From positions 1 to 17,568 of the forward strand of contig JAVVRI010000054.1 in NCBI GenBank assembly GCA_036654795.1: a DNA stretch of 17,568 nucleotides, given 5' to 3'. A program made the position numbers and the translations under genes. The notes beneath the pieces are model-generated. The model saw only the letters and a list, made by a program, of their open reading frames with translations, ran no database searches and was not told the DNA's origin. Each line of letters opens with the position of its first letter. Positions within the stretch are counted from its first letter, which is position 1. The stretch is from JAVVRI01 sp036654795 (GTDB lineage: Bacteria; Bacteroidota; Bacteroidia; Bacteroidales; Tannerellaceae). Positions 1 to 6,628 of this stretch are shown piece after piece.

Positions 1-382
1 GCTTCATTCGCTGCCTATTGAACTAATCGGCTGCGCACTGCTGGCCGGCGATCCTTATGCCAAAGGAGTGTCAGCCATGATCATCAACCGCCTCCCCTAC
101 GCACGCACAGCGGAGGAAGCTAAAAACAAAACCGTCTATAGCCGTATGACGGCAGGCGAATATGTATTCAGCATTACCTGTGGCATGGCGCCACTCTTAT
201 GGCTGCCCAAGCCGATCTATCTATGGGCAGCATTGGCACCGGTCATTACGTGGTATCTGCTCACCTCTTTGATGAAACGAAAACTGCAAGGATATACGGG
301 CGACTGTTGCGGGGCTACCTTCCTGCTATGCGAGCTCAGCTTTTATCTGGCCATCGTTATTTTACATACCACACTCCTATAA
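1..382 (+). CDS. cobS: Adenosylcobinamide-GDP ribazoletransferase (cobalamin synthase), C-terminal part
   Basis: This is a partial gene: the reading frame is already open at base 2 and runs without a stop to TAA at 380-382, giving the last 126 residues of a family usually about 250 long. CobS is a membrane enzyme joining adenosylcobinamide-GDP to alpha-ribazole in late cobalamin synthesis. The diagnostic part is the C-terminal GYTGDCCGATFLLCEL stretch, matching the conserved GYTGD-GA-E segment of CobS, between hydrophobic helices. The ATG at 77 and the internal methionines are not starts, because conserved sequence (GDPYAKGVSA) lies upstream of them. cobC follows after 27 bases, consistent with one cobalamin operon. 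The family call is confident; the N-terminus lies outside the window. Confidence 0.9.
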   Translation, partial: LHSLPIELIGCALLAGDPYAKGVSAMIINRLPYARTAEEAKNKTVYSRMTAGEYVFSITCGMAPLLWLPKPIYLWAALAPVITWYLLTSLMKRKLQGYTGDCCGATFLLCELSFYLAIVILHTTLL

Positions 383-409
383 CTATTCATTCTTCAAACG
401 TAACTTCCC

Positions 410-940
410 ATGGAAATCTATTTAATAAGACATACCTCTGTAGACGTACCCGCAGGATACGCCTACGGGCAAACCGATGTAGCCCTGCGCCCCTCCTTTG
501 AAGAAGAGGCGGCCGTTGTAAAAGCCAACCTGCAAGGGATCACCTTCGACCAAGTCTATTGCAGCCCCCTAAGCCGCTGCACGCGCCTAGCCGCCTACTG
601 CAACTACCCGGATGCAATACGCGAAGAGCGCATCAAAGAGCTGAACTTTGGCGAATGGGAAATGAAATCCTGGGATGAGCTGTCGGCCGATCCACGCTCA
701 GCTGCTTGGTTTGCCGATTGGATCAACGCCCCGACCCCCCAAGGGGAATCCTTTCTATTGATGTATCAACGCATCAGTTCCTTCCTGCACGACTTACAAA
801 CAAGCGGATTAGCAAGGGTCTGCCTCTTCGCCCACGGTGGTGTCCTCACCTGCGCCCGTGTTTTTTCCGGGGCATACCCCCTATCCGATGCCTTCAAAAA
901 CATCCCTTCCTACGGGGAAATCATCCGGATAACTCTATGA
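410..940 (+). CDS. cobC: Alpha-ribazole phosphatase, histidine phosphatase superfamily
   Basis: The 176-residue protein belongs to the phosphoglycerate-mutase-like histidine phosphatases. The N-terminal LIRHTS places the catalytic histidine at residue 8 beside Arg7. A second arginine sits in YCSPLSRC (Arg56), an acidic residue in ELNFGEW (Glu77 or Glu82), and the second catalytic histidine in FAHGGVL (His142). In cobalamin synthesis CobC removes the phosphate from alpha-ribazole-5'-phosphate, or from adenosylcobalamin phosphate. Sequence alone would only give 'histidine phosphatase'; the position 27 bases after cobS supports the cobC call. It is the last gene of its unit, and no classic U-tailed terminator follows; the palindrome array at 957-1106 begins 16 bases after the stop codon. 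Confidence 0.85.
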   Translation: MEIYLIRHTSVDVPAGYAYGQTDVALRPSFEEEAAVVKANLQGITFDQVYCSPLSRCTRLAAYCNYPDAIREERIKELNFGEWEMKSWDELSADPRSAAWFADWINAPTPQGESFLLMYQRISSFLHDLQTSGLARVCLFAHGGVLTCARVFSGAYPLSDAFKNIPSYGEIIRITL

Positions 941-1257
941 TACCATCCATTTAGCTCAAAGAATGCGAACATTTATTATTTTCAGCAAGCTAAAAATCAA
1001 TTTTGAGCCTGCTCAAAATTAATATTCAGCCTGCTCAAAACCTATTTTGAGCAGGCTCAAAAGAATAAAAGCATGCGTTATTTAAACTAAAAGTATGCGT
1101 TCTTATAGCTTATTACTACCAATGGTTGTTGAAACACTTATGACTAATCAATGAGTATTAATTCATCTCGTTTAGAAAGTAAAGAACAAATCGCAATCAT
1201 AGCCCCTCGTATTTATTTCGAATTATTACAAAACATCGGCTAAAGCTTTCGATTATA
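941..1257. other. Intergenic region between cobC and the leu promoter
   Basis: Apart from the phased palindrome array at 957-1106, I see no gene, tRNA or recognisable riboswitch here. The stretch 1107-1250 is AT-rich with only very short frames. No TAnnTTTG box other than the leu promoter stands out on the plus strand. Confidence 0.6.
957..1106. repeat. Array of 18-bp palindromic units with exact 22-bp period
   Basis: Units start at 957, 979, 1001, 1023, 1045, 1067 and 1089, each 18 bp and separated by 4-bp AT-rich spacers. The middle four have the form TTTTGAGC-NN-GCTCAAAA: 1001-1018 and 1045-1062 have perfect 8-bp arms, while 979-996 and 1023-1040 are degenerate. Units 1001-1018 and 1045-1062 are exact reverse complements of each other. 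The flanking units 957, 1067 and 1089 share an ATGCG core at unit offset 6. In RNA, 1028-1040 and 1045-1057 can form a perfect 13-bp hairpin with a CCTA loop. There is no U-tract after it, so terminator function is unclear. Confidence 0.8.
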
Positions 1258-1288
1258 TTTGCAGGTTTCGAAAAAGAATGTATCTTTG
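1258..1288 (+). promoter_or_regulatory. Promoter of the leu/cimA operon
   Basis: This is a Bacteroides-type promoter: -33 element TTTG at 1258-1261, a 19-bp spacer, and -7 element TATCTTTG at 1281-1288, matching TTTG-N19-TAnnTTTG. Transcription is expected to start near 1294-1296, about 16 nt before the leader peptide ATG at 1311. It is the best-matching promoter in the window because both elements are present. Confidence 0.8.
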
Positions 1289-1310
1289 TGGCGTTAAAAC
1301 AACAAAAGCA

Positions 1311-1388
1311 ATGGTACGCAGTATAGCAACAAGCAGTCTTATTATTTCTCTAATTGACATTCTACTCTGGAAACGGGATAGGAAGTGA
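1311..1388 (+). CDS. Leu/Ile-rich leader peptide of the leu/cimA operon
   Basis: This short frame has 25 codons plus TGA and starts MVRSIATSSLIISLIDILLW. Ten of 25 residues are branched-chain: Ile at 5, 11, 12, 15 and 17; Leu at 10, 14, 18 and 19; Val at 2. The Leu codons are CTT, CTA, CTA and CTC, and the frame uses neither CTG nor TTG, which are common in leuA. The control-codon block lies at 1338-1367. The ATG is about 16 nt from the predicted transcription start, and the stop codon falls inside the antiterminator segment, which is where an attenuator leader must end. By analogy with leu and ilv leaders of enterobacteria, ribosome stalling here would read out charged tRNA-Leu and tRNA-Ile. 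No separate product function is expected. Confidence 0.85.
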   Translation: MVRSIATSSLIISLIDILLWKRDRK

Positions 1389-1462
1389 GACTGCTGTGCT
1401 TTTCGAAAGCATATACGATATGAAAGAGCCTTTCTCACTTCCCTGTGAGAGAGGCTTTTTTT
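1332..1462 (+). promoter_or_regulatory. Transcription attenuator with alternative stems and intrinsic terminator
   Basis: Four segments can pair in alternative ways. Segment 1 (1332-1341, in the leader frame) pairs with segment 2 (1386-1395) over 10 bp with one G-U. Segment 2 (1381-1390) pairs perfectly over 10 bp with segment 3 (1433-1442). Segment 3 (1427-1438) pairs over 12 bp with segment 4 (1445-1456) with one G-U, loop TTCCCT, followed by seven T (1456-1462): an intrinsic terminator. A ribosome stalled on Leu/Ile codons masks segment 1 and frees segment 2 for the 2:3 antiterminator. A ribosome reaching the stop at 1386-1388 covers segment 2 and lets 3:4 terminate. A small extra hairpin, TGCTTT-TCG-AAAGCA, sits at 1397-1411. 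The pairing is read directly from sequence; the mechanism follows classic trp/leu attenuation. Confidence 0.85.
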
Positions 1463-1522
1463 ATTGTGCTAAAGCCATCGGTAAAGAAGAAAAAGGTAAT
1501 AACAAATAAAAGAATAGAAACA

Positions 1523-3022
1523 ATGTCAGACAGATTATTTATTTTCGACACCACCCTGCGTGATGGTGAGCAAGTGCCGGGATGCCAATTAAACAGTATT
1601 GAAAAGATACAGGTGGCTAAGGCACTCGAAGATCTGGGTGTGGATGTGATTGAAGCCGGATTCCCTGTTTCCAGTCCGGGCGACTTCAAAAGTGTGGTGG
1701 AGATATCGAAAGCCGTTACCTGGCCGACCATTTGCGCATTGACCCGCGCGGTGGAGAAAGACATTAACGTAGCTGCCGAAGCGCTAAAGTATGCCAAGCA
1801 CGGACGTATTCATACCGGCATCGGTACGTCGGAATATCATATCCGCTACAAGTTTAATTCGAACCAAGAGGAGATCTTGGAACGCGCCAGGGCTTGCGTC
1901 AAATATGCCAAGCGGTATGTGGAAGACGTAGAGTTCTATGCCGAAGACGCCGGGCGCACCGACAACGCCTATCTGGCTCGCGTAGTGGAGGCGGCCATCA
2001 AAGCCGGAGCTACCGTAATCAACATTCCCGACACGACCGGCTATTGCCTACCCGAAGAATACGGCGCAAAGATTAAATACTTGATGGAGCATGTAGACGG
2101 CATACAGAATGCCATTATCTCCACCCATTGTCACAACGATCTGGGGATGGCAACTGCCAACACCTTGCAAGGTGTTCTGAACGGAGCTCGTCAGGTAGAA
2201 GTAACCATCAATGGCATTGGCGAGCGTGCCGGCAACACGGCTCTCGAAGAGATCGCCATGATCCTGCAAAGCCATAAGGAGACAGGCATCACGACGAATA
2301 TTAACAGCAAGCGCATCTATGGCATCAGCCGCATGGTGTCCAGCTTAATGAATATGCCGGTTCAGCCCAATAAGGCGATTGTCGGCCGCAATGCCTTCGC
2401 CCACTCCTCCGGCATTCATCAGGACGGCGTGTTGAAGAACCGCGAGAGCTATGAAATCATTGATCCCAAAGAGGTAGGCATTGACGACAATGCCATCGTA
2501 CTGACCGCCCGTAGCGGACGTGCCGCCCTGAAGCACCGCCTCCACGTGCTCGGCGTGGAGCTGGATCAAGCCAAGCTGGACTTGACTTACGAAGAGTTCT
2601 TGAAGCTGGCCGATAGAAAAAAAGACATTAACGATGACGACGTATTGATGCTGGCAGGCAAAGATCGCACCGCCATGCACCGCATCAAACTGGAATATCT
2701 GCAAGTAACGAGTGGCATCGGTGTGCAATCCGTAGCCAGTATCTGCATGAACCTTTCCGGCGTACGGCGCTATGAAGCTGCCGCAGGCAACGGACCGGTC
2801 GACGCCGGCATCAAGGCAGTAAAGAAAGCAATCAGCAACAGCGACATGAGCATCCAGGAGTTCCTGATCCAGGCAATCAGCAAAGGAAGCGACGATACGG
2901 GCAAAGTACACATGCAGGTGGAGTACGAAGGAGCTGTTTATTACGGTTTTTCGGCAAATACGGATATTATTGCCGCTTCTGTTGAGGCTTTTGTGGATGC
3001 AATTAATAAATTTGTAAAATAA
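1523..3022 (+). CDS. leuA: 2-isopropylmalate synthase
   Basis: The 499-residue enzyme condenses acetyl-CoA with 2-ketoisovalerate, the first committed step of leucine synthesis. The N-terminal TIM-barrel carries FDTTLRDGEQVPG (Arg13 and metal ligand Asp14) and the metal-binding THCHND (His202, His204). Around residues 94-111 it has the LeuA-type GRIHTGIGTSEYHIRYKF. The C-terminal part (about 390-499) is the LeuA dimer/allosteric domain for leucine feedback. The frame extends upstream to an ATG at 1445, but that start lies inside the attenuator terminator; ATG 1523 gives the normal MSDRLFIFDTTLRDGEQ N-terminus and is used here. It is the first structural gene after the attenuator, and leuC follows 25 nt downstream. 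Confidence 0.95.
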   Translation: MSDRLFIFDTTLRDGEQVPGCQLNSIEKIQVAKALEDLGVDVIEAGFPVSSPGDFKSVVEISKAVTWPTICALTRAVEKDINVAAEALKYAKHGRIHTGIGTSEYHIRYKFNSNQEEILERARACVKYAKRYVEDVEFYAEDAGRTDNAYLARVVEAAIKAGATVINIPDTTGYCLPEEYGAKIKYLMEHVDGIQNAIISTHCHNDLGMATANTLQGVLNGARQVEVTINGIGERAGNTALEEIAMILQSHKETGITTNINSKRIYGISRMVSSLMNMPVQPNKAIVGRNAFAHSSGIHQDGVLKNRESYEIIDPKEVGIDDNAIVLTARSGRAALKHRLHVLGVELDQAKLDLTYEEFLKLADRKKDINDDDVLMLAGKDRTAMHRIKLEYLQVTSGIGVQSVASICMNLSGVRRYEAAAGNGPVDAGIKAVKKAISNSDMSIQEFLIQAISKGSDDTGKVHMQVEYEGAVYYGFSANTDIIAASVEAFVDAINKFVK

Positions 3023-3047
3023 ATCAAGATCAAGATAAAAAGAGCTT

Positions 3048-4448
3048 ATGAGTAAGACATTGTTCGAAAAGATATGGGAGAAACATGTGGTAGACACGTT
3101 GCCCGATGGTACGATACAGTTTTATGTAGATCGTTTATATTGCCACGAAGTAACCAGCCCGCAAGCTTTTGCCGGATTACGCGAACGAGGTTTGATGCCC
3201 TTTCGTCCGGAACAAGTAACCTGCATGCCCGACCATAACGTCCCGACGCTCCATCAGGAGCGTCCTATTGAAGACCCAATATCCAAGAAACAGGTGGATA
3301 CATTAGCAGAAAACGCCCGTTACTTCGGACTGACCAACTACGGCTTGGGGCATTCAAAAAATGGCATCATCCACGTAGTCGGACCGGAAAACGGACTGAC
3401 GCAGCCGGGGATGACGATTGTCTGTGGCGACTCCCACACCTCCACGCACGGAGCCATGGGAGCAATCGCCTTCGGCGTAGGTACGAGCGAGGTGGAAATG
3501 ACGCTCGCCACACAGTGCATCATGCAACGCAAACCACTGACCATGCGCATTACCCTCAACGGCATCCGTCGTCCGGGCGTAACGGCAAAAGACATGGCTC
3601 TTTACATCATCCGCCGGATGACGACCGGAGGGGCTACCGGCTACTTCGTAGAGTATGCCGGTGAGGCGATCCGTGGCACAACGATGGAGGAACGACTGAC
3701 GATCTGTAATCTTTCTATTGAGATGGGAGCACGTGGCGGCATGATTGCACCGGACGATGTTACATTCGATTACCTGAAAGATCGCGAGTTTGCCCCTCGT
3801 GCAGAAGCATGGACAAAGGCACTTAGTTACTGGCGCACGCTATATAGTGACCCGGACGCCACGTTCGACAAAGAGATTGTTTTCCAAGCGGAAGATATTG
3901 AGCCGATGGTTACGTATGGCACAAACCCTGGCATGGGTATGGGTATTCGCGAGAACATCCCTGCACTGGAGAGCATTGACGAAGCCAGCCGCGCCTCCTT
4001 CCTGAAGTCACTCGGTTATATGGGTTTCGCACCCGGCGAACCAATGTTGGGTAAGAAGATTGACTATGTATTCTTAGGAAGTTGCACGAACGGACGTATT
4101 GAGGACTTCCGCATCTTTGCCTCCTTAGTGAAGGGACGTAGAAAAGCGGATCACGTCGTTGCCTGGCTGGTACCCGGCAGTTGGCGTGTGGAGAAGCAGA
4201 TTCGTGTGGAGGGGCTGGACAAGGTGTTGCAAGAAGCCGGCTTCGAACTTCGTCAACCGGGCTGTTCGGCTTGCCTAGCCATGAATGAGGACAAAGTGCC
4301 GGCAGGAAAGTATGCCGTCTCTACCTCTAACCGTAACTTCGAAGGGAGACAAGGTCCGGGTGCACGCACCATTCTGGCCGGACCGTTGGTGGCTGCCGCA
4401 GCAGCCGTAACCGGACGGATCACAGATCCACGCGACTTAATGGTATAA
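3048..4448 (+). CDS. leuC: 3-isopropylmalate dehydratase, large subunit
   Basis: This 466-residue aconitase-family subunit works with LeuD to isomerise 2-isopropylmalate to 3-isopropylmalate. The three [4Fe-4S] ligands are visible: Cys346 in FLGSCTNGR, and Cys406 and Cys409 in PGCSACLAMN. Other family blocks are CGDSHTSTHGAMGAIAFGVG (126-145) and the C-terminal STSNRNFEGRQGPGARTILA. Length matches E. coli LeuC (466). The ATG at 3048 lies 25 nt after leuA and gives a standard N-terminus. In this operon LeuCD probably also converts citramalate to 3-methylmalate for isoleucine, as is known where LeuBCD is shared; that second role is inferred from the cimA-type gene downstream. Confidence 0.96.
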   Translation: MSKTLFEKIWEKHVVDTLPDGTIQFYVDRLYCHEVTSPQAFAGLRERGLMPFRPEQVTCMPDHNVPTLHQERPIEDPISKKQVDTLAENARYFGLTNYGLGHSKNGIIHVVGPENGLTQPGMTIVCGDSHTSTHGAMGAIAFGVGTSEVEMTLATQCIMQRKPLTMRITLNGIRRPGVTAKDMALYIIRRMTTGGATGYFVEYAGEAIRGTTMEERLTICNLSIEMGARGGMIAPDDVTFDYLKDREFAPRAEAWTKALSYWRTLYSDPDATFDKEIVFQAEDIEPMVTYGTNPGMGMGIRENIPALESIDEASRASFLKSLGYMGFAPGEPMLGKKIDYVFLGSCTNGRIEDFRIFASLVKGRRKADHVVAWLVPGSWRVEKQIRVEGLDKVLQEAGFELRQPGCSACLAMNEDKVPAGKYAVSTSNRNFEGRQGPGARTILAGPLVAAAAAVTGRITDPRDLMV

Positions 4449-4481
4449 CCCGTATCACCTTATTTAAAAGAACGAAAGAAA

Positions 4482-5084
4482 ATGAAAGAAAAAATAGACA
4501 CCATCCTCTCCACCTGTGTACCGCTACCGTTAGAGAATGTAGATACCGACCAGATCATTCCTGCTCGTTTCCTGAAGGCAACTACGCGCGAAGGCTTTGG
4601 CGACAACCTGTTTCGCGATTGGCGCTACGGGGAAAACAATCAACCCAATCCGGACTTTGTGCTCAACCAACCGATCTATAAAGGTGAGATTCTGGTGGCA
4701 GGTAAAAACTTCGGCAGTGGAAGTAGCCGCGAGCATGCTGCTTGGGCGATTGCCGGCTATGGCTTTCGTGTGGTGGTCAGCAGCTTCTTTGCCGACATAT
4801 TCAAAAACAACTCCATGAACAACGGTCTGCTGCCAGTTGTTGTATCTGCAGAGTTTCTGGCCAACCTCTTTGCCTCCATTACTGCCGATCCTACTACAAC
4901 GGTGACGGTAGACCTGCCGGCTCAGACCATCACCAATAACAAGACGAAACAAACCGAATCCTTCGACATCAATCCCTACAAAAAGGATTGTTTGGTCAAA
5001 GGCCTAGACGACATAGACTACCTGCTGGCCAACCGGCAGAAGATAGAGGACTACGAAGCATGCCATCATATAAAAGTAAAATGA
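4482..5084 (+). CDS. leuD: 3-isopropylmalate dehydratase, small subunit
   Basis: The 200-residue subunit carries the swivelling aconitase C-terminal domain that completes the LeuCD active site. Seen in the sequence are PLPLENVDTDQIIPARFLK (14-32) and the substrate-contact block GKNFGSGSSREHAAWAI (74-90), both hallmarks of LeuD. Length is normal (about 200). The gene starts 33 nt after leuC. Its TGA (5082-5084) overlaps the ATG of the next gene (5081-5083) as ATGA, suggesting translational coupling with the citramalate synthase. Confidence 0.96.
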   Translation: MKEKIDTILSTCVPLPLENVDTDQIIPARFLKATTREGFGDNLFRDWRYGENNQPNPDFVLNQPIYKGEILVAGKNFGSGSSREHAAWAIAGYGFRVVVSSFFADIFKNNSMNNGLLPVVVSAEFLANLFASITADPTTTVTVDLPAQTITNNKTKQTESFDINPYKKDCLVKGLDDIDYLLANRQKIEDYEACHHIKVK

Positions 5085-6592
5085 AGATAGAGATACTGGA
5101 TACAACCCTTCGGGATGGGGAACAAACTTCGGGCGTGTCGTTCGCAGCACACGAGAAGTTAGGAATCGCGCGATTGCTGCTGGGCGAACTAGGTGTAAAC
5201 CGGATAGAGATTGCCTCGGCACGCGTGTCAGACGGTGAGTTTGAAGCCGTACGCCGCATCGCGCAATGGGCGGAGCGCGAAGGGTATCTTTCGCGCCTCG
5301 AAGTGCTGGGCTTTGTGGATGGAGACATCTCGCTACGCTGGATACAACAAGCCGGCTGCCGGGTGGTGAACCTCCTTTGCAAAGGATCTTACAAGCACGT
5401 AACAGAGCAGTTGCGCAAAACACCCGGGCAACACATCTCCGACATAAAGGAGGTCATCCTTCTGGCGGGAGAGATGGGGATAGAGGTAAACGTCTATTTG
5501 GAAGATTGGTCGAACGGCATGCGCAACTCGCCGGAATACGTCCACCAATTGATGGAAGACTTGCGCACATTGCCCATCCATCGCTTTATGCTACCTGATA
5601 CGCTGGGCATTCTTAATCCCGGTGACACCTATATCTATTGTAAGACTATGGTAGATCGTTACCCCGAACTCATCTTCGACTTTCATGCCCACAACGACTA
5701 CGATCTGGCGGTGGCCAATGTCTATTCGGCTGTACGGGCAGGTGTACAAGGCGTACACACCACCATTAACGGACTCGGCGAACGAGCAGGTAACGCCCCG
5801 TTAAGTAGCGTAATTGCTGTCCTCCACGACCAATTGGGGCTTCATACCTCAATTAAGGAAGAGCGCATCAACCACGTGAGCAAACTAGTTGAAACCTATT
5901 CAGGTATCCATATTTCTCCGAACAAACCAATTGTCGGAGAGTACGTATTTACCCAATGCGCCGGCATTCATGCCGACGGGGATACGAAAAACAATCTCTA
6001 TTATAACGCGCTGCTGCCGGAACGCTTCGGCCGCACGCGAGAGTATGCACTAGGCAAAACGTCCGGCAGAGCCAATATACGGATGAACTTGGAGACACTC
6101 GGCATCGAAATAGACGAAGAGTCCATGCGTAAGATAACCGACCGCATCATCGAACTGGGTGACAAAAAGGAGATGGTGACACCGGAAGACTTGCCTTACA
6201 TCATCAGCGACGTGCTCCACCACGACCAACAGGAAAACAAAATCAAGATACTCAACTACTCCCTTTCACTGGCACAGGGGCTTAAGCCCGTGGCTACGCT
6301 CAAGATCGAGATAGACGGTCAGGCTTACGAAGAAACGGCTTCGGGCGATGGTCAGTATGACGCCTTCATGCGCGCCCTCCGCAAAATATACAAAGGGCTG
6401 GGACGTCCCTTCCCGATGCTGACGAACTACTCCGTCTCCATCCCACCCGGCGGACGGACAGACGCTTTCGTGCAGACGCTAATCAGCTGGCGGTATAACG
6501 GCGAAGAGTTCAAAACGCGTGGCTTGGACGGCGACCAGACCGAGGCAGCCATCAAGGCTACCCTCAAAATGCTGAACAAAATAGAAGGTTAA
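5081..6592 (+). CDS. cimA: (R)-citramalate synthase, Leptospira CimA type
   Basis: This 503-residue HMGL/LeuA-family enzyme has DTTLRDGEQTSG (Arg11, Asp12), metal histidines in FHAHNDYD (His202, His204) and a LeuA-type regulatory domain at about 390-503. It is not a second LeuA. Blocks such as IEIASARVS, LGFVDG, VNLLCKGS, VNVYLEDWSNG and LPERFGR match, from memory, Leptospira interrogans citramalate synthase. The residues reported to line that enzyme's pyruvate pocket (Leu81, Leu104, Tyr144) align with Leu76, Leu99 and Tyr139 here. The predicted reaction is pyruvate plus acetyl-CoA to (R)-citramalate, which starts threonine-independent isoleucine synthesis. Start 5081 was chosen over 4988 and 5060 because it forms the ATGA overlap with leuD and gives the family N-terminus. 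Databases often label such proteins only 2-isopropylmalate synthase. Confidence 0.85.
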   Translation: MKIEILDTTLRDGEQTSGVSFAAHEKLGIARLLLGELGVNRIEIASARVSDGEFEAVRRIAQWAEREGYLSRLEVLGFVDGDISLRWIQQAGCRVVNLLCKGSYKHVTEQLRKTPGQHISDIKEVILLAGEMGIEVNVYLEDWSNGMRNSPEYVHQLMEDLRTLPIHRFMLPDTLGILNPGDTYIYCKTMVDRYPELIFDFHAHNDYDLAVANVYSAVRAGVQGVHTTINGLGERAGNAPLSSVIAVLHDQLGLHTSIKEERINHVSKLVETYSGIHISPNKPIVGEYVFTQCAGIHADGDTKNNLYYNALLPERFGRTREYALGKTSGRANIRMNLETLGIEIDEESMRKITDRIIELGDKKEMVTPEDLPYIISDVLHHDQQENKIKILNYSLSLAQGLKPVATLKIEIDGQAYEETASGDGQYDAFMRALRKIYKGLGRPFPMLTNYSVSIPPGGRTDAFVQTLISWRYNGEEFKTRGLDGDQTEAAIKATLKMLNKIEG

Positions 6593-6628
6593 AAAGGAAC
6601 AGATAAACAGACAAAACAAGACAATCGT

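Noticed and set aside
957..1106. Possible CRISPR array
   Set aside because: Units are 18-bp palindromes with only 4-bp spacers and a 22-bp period; there are no 30-40 bp unique spacers and no cas genes nearby.
1295..1462. T-box riboswitch for leuA
   Set aside because: No T-box sequence, specifier stem or AG-bulge is visible; a leader peptide with 1:2, 2:3 and 3:4 stems explains the region, and T-boxes are mainly a Gram-positive mechanism.
1445..1522. 26-residue N-terminal extension of LeuA from ATG 1445
   Set aside because: It begins inside the attenuator terminator stem, is lysine-rich and unlike LeuA; ATG 1523 gives the family N-terminus.
2345..3097. 250-codon minus-strand frame opposite leuA/leuC
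   Set aside because: It is antisense to strongly conserved leuA and has no promoter or recognisable product; open frames opposite biased coding sequence are common.
4988..5080. N-terminal extension of the citramalate synthase from 4988 or 5060
   Set aside because: It overlaps the leuD coding end in another frame; the ATGA overlap at 5081-5084 and family alignment support 5081.
5004..5423. 139-codon minus-strand frame opposite leuD/cimA
   Set aside because: Shadow of two conserved plus-strand genes; no independent support.
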